A stretch of 64,000 nt of DNA, taken from positions 26,874,927 through 26,938,926 of the forward strand of contig CM019713.1 of NCBI GenBank assembly GCA_009760885.1. The letters are read 5' to 3'. A model generated the notes under the pieces. It was not told the DNA's origin, made no database searches, and was given only the letters and a program-made list of their open reading frames with translations. The DNA comes from Achatina immaculata. Taxonomy: Eukaryota; Mollusca; Gastropoda; Stylommatophora; Achatinidae. This document shows positions 55,606 to 64,000 of the stretch, one piece after another; within the stretch, counting starts at the first letter, position 1; each line of letters opens with the position of its first letter. The translations under genes and the position numbers were made by a program.

Positions 55606-57391
55606 CTTGAATAACACCAGTATTCCTCTGCTTCAATGCCATTTAAATCAGGCTGTTTAGCCCATGTTACAAACTGGCAATCACTCACTATGTCCTATGC
55701 TGACAGAGACTGGTGATCAGACCTCTTGAGTTCTGTAGTTCACCAAACAACTGCCTTTCTTTTCCATCATCACTTGGTTAGCCTGTTCTGAAAATTCTGC
55801 CTCCTTTTTTCCTTCATCTTTCCACTGATTGTCAATATCCCTTTTCCTTATGATATTTCCAAAGAACTCTGACTGTGTTTTTTCATTGTGCTTACAATTA
55901 GTTTTTTGTTTGGCAATCTCCATGACAGCATCAATAATTTGTCAGGCTGTCTAGGATAAGACAATTCTTTTTTCTGATAAAAAGTATCTCTGTTACTTTC
56001 ATTTTCTGTTTCATTTGCTTGTTTACTGCCCACATGACAGTCAGATAACTTGTAACATTTCAGCGGAAAAACTCTCTGTAGGAAGATGCTGTCTCATGTG
56101 CTTTCCTACATGTTTTCCAACGTTGTATTTTGAAAAAAAAAGCATTACAATGTTTCCCTACTCAGTTTAAATCTCATCAATAAGTGCCAGATGTTGTCAA
56201 GCAGTTTTTTACACACACATGTCACACAAAATCACTGTGATATTGCCTTATTGCTTTAATATGAATACTTATTGATTTCTATCCCATGTAGACCAGTCAA
56301 ACTTTGTTTAAACATTATTTTGTTTTTTTTTTTTAGTTGTGCTTGGAGATGTCAAGTTCTGGATCTATTCACTTAATTTAACCTGTGCTTTCTGTTCTGT
56401 TGTGCACACTGCTCTTTCTTGATGTGTGGCTGGGGTGTGCAGAAGACCTGCTAGGACTCTGTGGAGTCAGCATTCCAAATCTTGCATCTCTGACATGTCC
56501 ATTTTTCTACCATCTTACTCCAACTCTAGTTCTTCCATAAATAGTACATTTCTGCAGAATCTGGCTCCATCAAAAATTATTTCTGACTGAATATTTGAAT
56601 CTGAATATACAGCCTTGCTTACCACAGTGGTATCTATTCAATTCAGCCAAAAAAAAAAAAAAAACTGAGACTATCTCTATCCAAATCATTTACTTAGCTG
56701 TGTCTCTCTGTCATTAGGCTGTGTCATGTTCTCTGGGCAGATCTGCGGCATTAAGCTTGCTCTATCAATTTTTTTTTTTTCTGACAACTCCTGAATATCT
56801 CTCTTTATGCTATAATCAACATAAATCACATTTTTGTATTGTTGTCTTTTTGCTCTTTTTTCCTCTTGAAGTATATTACTAGTTTCCTGCTTGTTTTATT
56901 TTCTGGTTCTAATGTTTTTCTATTCTGCCAATATAATGGATTTGAATATTCTGCATTCTATTTCTTCATTTACAGTTTTGAATTTCTGTTGTTCCTGAAA
57001 TTAATTGTGCACTTTTTTTTGTGTTTTTCCAAGAATTTTATTTTATAGAAACCCCATTTCTGCAGTATACAAAGCACAGAGTAGCAGGATTAATCAAGTC
57101 CTACAATTAATTTAATCTTAAATTAGGATTAATCAAGTCCTAGAATTAATCAAGTCCTTCATACATGGAAAGCAGGCCCCTTAATCATGGCAGATACTAC
57201 AGATACTCTCAAATGTGGCAGTGATGTCCTAATCCATGCATACACTAGATTATAGGATCTTATCCGGTGTAAGTGTGGTGTCTGACTTCAATTTTATGTT
57301 CCAAAAGGCAATTATTTTGGTCTACATGAGGAAATGTGAGAAAAAAATAATTGTAAGATTCAAACACGGGCAAGAAGGAAGAGAGACAAAC
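55606..57391. other. CSRNP intron 1, left part (about 1.8 kb)
   Basis: Noncoding AT-rich sequence with T and A homopolymers. A short duplication of GGATTAATCAAGTCCTA-type sequence lies at about 57089-57157. No gene. Confidence 0.45.
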
Positions 57392-57527
57392 CTTCAGGTG
57401 CCAGAGCATCGGTGCTGCCACTGCTGCAGTTGCTGTCATCGCTCTCAGACTGTCCGTTGGACGTGGTGGAGGCGTTCTCGGGATCCCCGCCATCGTCCAT
57501 GCTCTCGTCATGCTTTCTCTTCAACAT
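57392..57527 (-). CDS. CSRNP: CSRNP, first coding exon
   Basis: The ATG at 57525-57527 is preceded by GCCACC, a strong Kozak context. It encodes MLKRKHDESMDDGGDPENAS, then TTSNGQSESDDSNCSSGSTD and ALAPE, matching the acidic/Ser-rich start of CSRNP proteins. The donor is AAG|GTTTGT (57386-57391). 136 nt gives 45 codons plus one base, in phase with the next exon. No upstream in-frame Met continues the family N-terminus, so this start is well supported. Confidence 0.9.
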
Positions 57528-58830
57528 GGTGGCTGGTGCAGCCTGCTTCTGCTGCTGTGTGCTCTCTGCTTGACTACTCTGGTTTCTGCGTGAAGATCCC
57601 CTCTATCTGATGTGCTGGCTTTCTGGGCGGGAGATCTCAAGTCTGCTACCAGAACTGTCACAGTTACATCGAAACATGGTAGTTGTACTCTGTCTCTTCA
57701 CCTGTGGACTGCCATGGAGGATTAAAAAAAAAAATTTCAGAAAGTGAACTTAACACCAATTGAGCAGACCTTTTTGCTATCATCTTCATCGGAATTTTGT
57801 ATTAAATTCATCAATTCGTGACACTCTGTGCTGACAGCTACTGGTGATCACACATCTTCATTTGTGTGGTCATTGATGTTTCTGACCAATTCAGCCACTT
57901 TTTTTGTTGTTCCTGCACCACTTGGTCAGCCCATTAAGATATTATGCCACCTGTTTCCCTCTTTTTTTTTCTCCCTTGAGTTTTCTAAAAATGATTACAC
58001 TCTATAATAAATTCTGGACATCTCTCTTATTTTATATACCATGTAAAAACAAACAGTCCAAACTAGCAGTGTTACTTGTCTGTTTGCTAAACTACTTGGG
58101 CTAAAAACTATTTCTGATTTGCAAAAACACTTCTGCACAAGATGAGAAGTAGTTGTATAGGTCTCTACTCATGGCATAGTCTAAGTTTATTCCCTGCTCA
58201 TGTCAAACGCAAGTCATAAGAAGAAATTAATAAGAATACAGGTATATCAGGCCATGGCTAGGATGTTTCACTTAAAGAAAAAAACAAACCAAGTCCCTAA
58301 CAATTTATACTCTCTGATTTTTTCTGTTGTTGTTGGGGAATCTTTGAATGTTTTTTTTTTCCTAAAGAGAACTCATATTAATATTTTATGCGTAAAAGTA
58401 AAATAATCTAGGAATAAACAAAATAATAGTGTATACCAGGAATAACTGGCAAGACAGTACCTTGAGCAGGTACAGGTCATTTGAATGGAAAAGTGGGCCA
58501 AAATTCAAGAAGAAAAAAAAAAAAGTAAACCCAAAGAAACTGGACCTTGCAACATAAATACTGTTTGCTGTTGCTACGACAGAATATGCAAATCCATTAT
58601 ATTAGCAGAATCAAACATGGGAGAAACTCGGCAAGTTCCACAAAAGACAAAGCGAAAATCTGTTTTAAAACTGTCTTATGAAACATTAAATACTGTCGAA
58701 ACAACAGCTTTTTACAGCAATTCATAATAAAAGACCCCCCGAAAGCTACTGGCACTCACACACACATAAGTTGAAAACTACTGCTTTCGCAAAATAATTA
58801 CACCATTCCAGTGCCAGCGTACCAGCGTGC
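57528..58830. other. CSRNP 5' UTR or upstream intron
   Basis: The bases just above the ATG are moderately GC-rich and are probably 5' UTR. Beyond about 57720 the sequence is AT-rich and noncoding. No gene seen. Confidence 0.45.
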
Positions 58831-59000
58831 ACACTATCCTAGTTAACTGCATCTGCAGGATTATCTTCCCCTGCTCCCAGTGTGAGAGACTCGCCCGCCG
58901 CTATTGATCTAACGCGGGAGGGCCCGGCGAGCAAATCTAGCAACCGCTGAGTCGGTAACGTCCACAGAGACGGCTGGGAATTTTGCCCCATCGATCACTT
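58831..59000. promoter_or_regulatory. CpG-rich patch, candidate promoter or first exon of CSRNP
   Basis: In a strongly AT-rich neighbourhood this stretch has many CG dinucleotides (CTCGCCCGCCGCTATTGATC, GAGGGCCCGGCGAGC, ACGCGCATCGAT). It lies about 1.3 kb upstream of the CSRNP start codon, a reasonable place for a promoter or noncoding first exon. Composition is the only evidence. Confidence 0.35.
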
Positions 59001-59804
59001 GGCCAACACGCGCATCGATTCAATGAACAATGACGGGTGCCGCTGATAATGTATGTTAAAAAGAAGCAAAAGGAAACACAACCTGGTTTGATAATACAGA
59101 CGTATTAAATGCGGTTCGTCAAAGTAACCGCTACACCAAAAGCGCTCAATGTAGCAAGTTAAACTTGTACATCCGTGCTGTAACAATATCAATGAACAGT
59201 TCAAGTAGACGCCAGTGTCGTATATTGTGTGGTAAATCGCACTCGCTATGTACTGTGATTCGCCTCTTGGTCTACTAAGACACCTCAGTTTCCCCACTTT
59301 TTTTTCTTTCAAATATTACAGAGTACTTCTTCTACATGATTTTCTCCTTTTAAAATGCTATATGTTTTATATACTTAATTTTTTGTTTGTTTGTGTGGTT
59401 ACTGTTTATTTATTTGTTAGAATGTTTGTTCTCCACGCCCGGTTATCTGGCTCTGATAGCCGATACTTCAAATACAACAATATAATCTGGGTTTTTGGTG
59501 GTGTTATTGGGCTCACAGTAAGTAACCAGCAAGTTATGCTTCAGCTTCAGCCGGGAAGGGCAGTAAAAATTGCTGTCTGGCACGCAAATACTTCATTTAA
59601 CTACAAGGCCAGGTGTACAGTACTGTTGGTGTATTAACGCAAAACAGCGGATTATTCACGTAGAAATCAACCCACTGTATATGAGACAGCTTGTGATGAC
59701 ATGGGTTAAACTGAGAATAAATGATTATTCTCACATAAGTTAATGTACTTCACCGAAATCTGTTTGCATATTTTTTTAAAAATTCATTTACAGTGGTACA
59801 GACT
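59001..59804. other. upstream noncoding stretch
   Basis: No gene supported. The short frames on both strands lack motifs. Confidence 0.4.
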
Positions 59805-59990
59805 ATCTCCTGACAACAAACTCATTTATTGTGGTACAAACTTTATCTCCAGACAACAAACTCATTTATTGTGCTACAAACGTTATCTCCTGACAACAAA
59901 CTCATTTATTGTGCTACAAACGTTATCTCCTGACAACAAACTCATTTATTGTGCTACAAACGTTATCTCCTGACAACAAACTCATTTGAT
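59805..59990. repeat. 40-bp minisatellite, about 5 copies
   Basis: Unit contains CAAACTCATTTATTGTGCTA and CAAACGTTATCTCCTGACAA. Confidence 0.92.
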
Positions 59991-61867
59991 GCATCTACTG
60001 ACTTGTTTCTGATGATCATTGTTGGATGTGAGGCGCTTAAGCTGTGGTGGCTCTCACGCCCTTGGCAGAACCAAGAAACCGGTTCTTCGAGCACACACTA
60101 ACATACACGAGTGACACTGCTTTGAGCAGCAACGACAAATAGCATACGTGTGTAGTTGTTTCTGACAAGTCAACACACTAAGACTTATAGCTGATGAATT
60201 TACATCCGTGAAGAATGGCTGAAGATAGACATTATTATTTGTTGTAATTTGTTTGTTTGTTTTTTTTTCAAGTCATGAACGAGATTTCCTCATAGTAAAG
60301 TGAATGAGCGTACAGTCTTTGGTTATCGCTCAAAAAATGTAGATAAAGCACTTTGCTTTGTCACAAGTGCACTTTCGATTATTTTTTTTAAAGAATTAGC
60401 ATACCCACAGAATATTAAGGTCATCATTTATAATCTCTTTTCCGTATTCGTGTATGATATTAAAGCTCGCATAACAAATAAAAATATATTTTAAACATGC
60501 TTTGAAGAGCTCACTGGGTTAAAAAGAAATTCTTGTAATTAGATCGACCTCTGATTCAGAACATGAACAAATGAAAACTGGATAAACATGAAATTAATTT
60601 CATTCAGACACGATGCAATAGAATGAATTTTTTTTAAAATACTGACTTAACACATTCCAAAGAAAGAAAGAAATGGCATACAGGATGATATAGAAATATG
60701 AAAATGAAAGGTTGACAGCGACGAAGGAGGATGTGGGATTGTGTGTGTTGGGGGAGGGGTGGAGGGAGAGGGGGTTGTGTTTGAAGCTTTGTAAGGGATA
60801 AGAAAGGCTGGCTGTGGACAGACGTGGACGGAGAAGTTTTGTCCGTGGCATATGATGATAGGAAGAAGTACGGTGTACACTGTGAGGTGAGACAATGTCA
60901 ATACAGAAGCCTGATAACTGAGCAGAGATTACTGTAAACCTTGGCCAGTTAGGAATGTGGCCTGGGAAAGCCGCGAAGGCAGACTCTGCTAAGACCTCAT
61001 TTATTAAGAAGAAAAAAAACAGGAACAGAATGCCCTGCTCAGCGAACTTTCGTTGTAGGAAGGATTAAACAAACAAACAAAATTACACCCACTTCGTCTC
61101 TCCCCCTAGGTAAATCACAATATTTTACACACACACAATCTGTTGATATACGAGTATTTTCTCTTTTTCTCTCAAAATGTGTAAGTTCGCTAGATTCTCC
61201 ATCTTGTTCTACCATCTTGGAACTGCAAGCTTGATTTTTTTTTTGCAGCAGATGCGGTGAAGATGTTGAAGCACAGCAGAGTGTCGGATTGGGAGCGGTT
61301 TACGGAAGCTATTTTCTTCCAGTCCATGTGCGGATGGGAAAAGCTGGGGCTGTGCAATCCTTCCTTAGTAGACTCCATGGCCATTCGAACAATGACGATC
61401 CCTAGCCCTTAGCTGCACCAGGCCTGTTACTAGGGGCACCAACGGAGAGGCTGGGCAGGCTCTTCATCAGGATATGGTTCGCCAGCTCTGACGCTAGCAC
61501 GTCAGTTATGGGTCGCTGGCTAAAAATCATAAAGTTCATTGACAGTTTCTTTTTGGTCAAGCATGGTACTAACACTTTAGAGACAACAGAAGTTTGACAG
61601 TTGGACAAAAGTATGTACTGCTGCAAGTAAAGTCAGATCTTTATTTCTTTTCCCCTCATCTTGATGGATATCAGGGGGGAAGTTTGCTCATCAACTTTAC
61701 GATGTTTATTTTCAAGAAACAAGTGTCAAGTTTTGGACAGACTGGGGCAGTCAGCAGCTCTAACTGCCGTACGACAAGGCAGACTGACAGTGTCACTTAT
61801 CCCCGTGATGACAATTCATCTGTTCGCAGTTGAGGATGTAGTGACGATACACAGGTGTCTATCTTCT
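59991..61867. other. noncoding stretch of about 1.9 kb
   Basis: Includes a G-rich patch at about 60740-60775 and mixed sequence. None of the short open frames shows a family motif; I call no gene. Confidence 0.4.
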
Positions 61868-62035
61868 TGACTGTACAGCAATACGGAAAGGTGGATTTAA
61901 TTCCAGGGACAGTACAGCAATACGGAAAGGTGGATTTAATTCCAGGGGCAGTACAGCAATACGGAAAGGTGGATTTAATTCCAGGGGCAGTACAGCAATA
62001 CGGAAAGGTGGATTTAATTCCTGGGGAAGTATCTG
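61868..62035. repeat. ~39-bp minisatellite, 4 copies
   Basis: Unit contains GTACAGCAATACGGAAAGGT and GGATTTAATTCCAGGGGCA. Open frames on both strands follow from a period divisible by 3. Confidence 0.92.
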
Positions 62036-62199
62036 AGAAGTAGGCTTATGCGCATGCTCACCCACTCGCGGCTACATTTAAAACACATCTAATTATACGC
62101 GCGAACCAACTAATGTGTTTTTCATCACTGCGAGTAGAAAAAAAAACTGCAGACATTAGGAACCGTCTCGGAGACGAAAGTGTGCAAAGACTGAAGATA
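62036..62199. other. short noncoding stretch
   Basis: Nothing recognised. Confidence 0.3.
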
Positions 62200-62815
62200 T
62201 GCTATATGACTGAACCCAGATAAAAAAAGCCATAAAGAAAACAAGAAAGTTAAAAGATAACAACTAGTAAAGCTGGGAAGATATGCTATATGACTGAACC
62301 CAGATAAAAAAAGCCATAAAGAAAACAAGAAAGTTAAAAGATAACAACCAGCAAAGCTGGGAAGATATGCTATATGACTGAACCCAGATAAAAAAGTCAT
62401 AAAGAAAACAAGAAAGTTAAAAGATAACAACTAGTAAAGCTGGGAAGATATGCTATATGGCTGAACCCAGATCAAAAAAAAGTCATAAAGAAAACAAGAA
62501 AGTTAAAAGATAACAACTAGTAAAGCTGGGAAGATATGCTATATGACTGAACCCAGATAAAAAAGTCATAAAGAAAACAAGAAAGTTAAAAGATAACAAC
62601 TAGTAAAGCTGGGAAGATATGCTATATGACTGAACCCAGATCAAAAAAGTCATAAAGAAAACAAGAAAGTTAAAAGATAACAACTAGTAAAGCTGGGAAG
62701 ATATGCTATATGACTGAACCCAGATAAAAAAGTCATAAAGAAAACAAGAAAGTTAAAAGATAACAACTAGTAAAGCTGGGAAGATATGCTATATGACTGA
62801 ACCCAGATAAAAAAA
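62200..62815. repeat. ~84-bp minisatellite, about 7.5 copies
   Basis: Unit contains GCTGGGAAGATATGCTATAT, GACTGAACCCAGATAAAAAA and AAGAAAACAAGAAAGTTAAA. Copies differ mainly in A-run length. Confidence 0.94.
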
Positions 62816-62854
62816 AGGTTAATCCGGAGCAGGGTCAAAGCCCTCTCTCCTTCA

Positions 62855-62893
<39 letters not shown>

Positions 62894-63640
62894 TTTGCTG
62901 TCTTCAAGCAATCCTGTAGCACAATGATGAAAAGCAGAGAGTTCTTGAAACAGGGGGTTAAAAAAGAGAGAGAGAGAGAGAATAGAAAAAAAAACCTTGT
63001 AGAAAAAGTAAAAAGAAAAGAAAAACAAGAAAAAAACTTGATAAATTTAACCCAGAAAATAGACATCAGGTTGCGGTTTTAAAAAATAGGTCAGTAGAAA
63101 ACAGGCAAATGAAAACAACGTGGGGGTGGGGGGGGGGGAAGAGACCGCGCAGACTGGAATCTCCGAAGGCGGTTTAGTTTTTACCCTGAAAGTGTTCCTG
63201 ACAAATGTTGCTAGCAGAGAGATCACGCTGTACAGCACAATAGATGAGGGCCCAATTCATCACTGCCCACTTGAAAGGTGAATCTCTGCTCCGCTAAACA
63301 ACTACCTTACACACACTTTCAACAGTCAGACAAAGGTAGACAAATCGTTGGTAAACAGGACTAAGCTCATTCTTTCGGCCTTTCCCAGCCAGTGCTGGGC
63401 CAGATATCAAACAAAAATCCCCCCCGATCCTTGTGTATAGGTGGCACATGCGTATCATGGTGGTACACGCACCCCCACACGCTGTAAAACATTTATTTCA
63501 TGTGGTTAAGTTTGTATTCCTCGCCTCCTTCCATTCACTCTGTCACAGCACTTGGCAGATTGGGGTGGGGAGGGGAAAACAGCCATGAGAGAAGTGACGG
63601 TGTGGCAGAGAATGGTGCCGGGTACTGCTCTTTGTACGTG
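62816..63640. other. upstream noncoding stretch with (TA)n
   Basis: (TA)n at about 62857-62890, (GA)n near 62966-62981 and a G run near 63121-63137. The rest is unique, with no supported gene. Confidence 0.5.
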
Positions 63641-63770
63641 GGTGCTGAAATGTGAGGGAGAGTGAGAGAGAGAGAGAGAGGGCTAAAATGAGAGAGAGAC
63701 AAAGAGCGCTAAGATGAGTGTGTGTGTGTGTTAAAATGAAAAGAGAGAGAGAGAGAGGCACTTGCAGGCG
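63641..63770. repeat. (GA)n / (GT)n microsatellite cluster
   Basis: Interrupted GAGAGA runs at about 63658-63680 and 63742-63758, with a (TG)n at 63718-63731. Confidence 0.85.
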
Positions 63771-63879
63771 GAAGAAACAGAGATGTGTATCTCCTGTCTG
63801 CAGGTTGTGGCGTGTCTGTCGTGGAGCATCCTTGCGAGTGCTGGTAGAAAGTGCACACAGACAAGTATTCCTAGACGAT

Positions 63880-63925
63880 AACATGGACACTCACCTTGCT
63901 GAGCAAGTGAACCAACTAGTCAGCC
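63880..63925 (-). promoter_or_regulatory. candidate splice donor of an upstream noncoding exon
   Basis: The minus strand reads GCTCAGCAAG|GTGAGTGTCC, an almost perfect 5' splice site, with the exon end at about 63898. It could end a 5' UTR exon of CSRNP or another minus-strand transcript. Chance cannot be excluded. Confidence 0.3.
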
Positions 63926-63929
63926 ATAT

Positions 63930-64000
63930 TTATTTTTCAGAAGCTAAAGAACTGGGCATGCAGGCTCGTCTGATATTCTGCCCTCAAAAGCTTGACCCCC
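63930..64000 (-). mobile_element. L2/CR1-like LINE 3' end at window edge
   Basis: GAACTGGGCATGCAGGCTCG followed by TCTGATATTCTGCCC matches the 3' UTR end of L2-like copy 2 (about 1788-1822). The element would continue to the right, beyond the window. Confidence 0.7.

Noticed and set aside
57236..57610. 124-codon plus-strand frame
   Set aside because: Antisense shadow of the first CSRNP coding exon.
59248..59637. 129-codon plus-strand frame
   Set aside because: No recognisable domain, T-rich DNA, no splice or start context; probably chance.
62125..62430. 101-codon hydrophobic repeat frame on the minus strand
   Set aside because: It is the 84-bp minisatellite read in phase; the apparent membrane segments are repeat artefacts.

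Overview
This is animal nuclear DNA. It is AT-rich, intron-containing and dense in retrotransposon wrecks and minisatellites. An innexin gene together with a single CSRNP/AXUD1-type gene points to an invertebrate. The overall look (many RTE-like and L2/CR1-like LINE relics, tRNA-derived SINEs with a GGTACCCA...CTGGGT core, long minisatellites) suggests a mollusc, perhaps a gastropod; that placement is inference. No bacterial operon, CRISPR array or phage structure is present.

Layout. 1-12.4 kb: two L2/CR1-like LINE copies on the minus strand. One is split by a 3.2-kb RTE-like LINE ('LINE-A') with a clean 10-bp target-site duplication (TSD). After these come minisatellites and a minisatellite array interrupted by a second LINE family ('LINE-B'), which itself carries a SINE-like insert. 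12.4-21.6 kb: an innexin (gap-junction/hemichannel) gene on the minus strand. Three exons are recognised, but the splice phase shows that an exon is missing between the second and third. A candidate for it lies in that intron on the opposite strand. The introns carry several minisatellites and a 1.2-kb (TTAG)n array. 21.9-23.4 kb: a mariner pseudogene whose extra length is explained by two in-frame 45-bp tandem expansions. 24-47.9 kb: mostly noncoding DNA with LINE-B, -C and -D 3' fragments, SINEs and minisatellites, plus one unidentified ORF remnant near 33.5 kb.

47.96-57.5 kb: a CSRNP-family nuclear transcription-factor gene on the minus strand. It has three coding exons with compatible splice phases and a predicted product of 1167 residues. 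Its introns hold a tRNA-derived SINE, a LINE-A fragment and two related 33-bp minisatellites. 57.5-64 kb: the upstream side of this gene, with a CpG-rich patch near 58.9 kb, a strong splice-donor-like site near 63.9 kb, further minisatellites, and the 3' end of another L2-like LINE at the edge.

The two host genes are functionally unrelated: one is a membrane channel protein, the other a nuclear regulator. The rest is mobile or tandemly repeated DNA. LINE family letters A-F are local labels for this window. Exon boundaries, element limits and repeat periods were read by eye, so limits may be off by a few bases.
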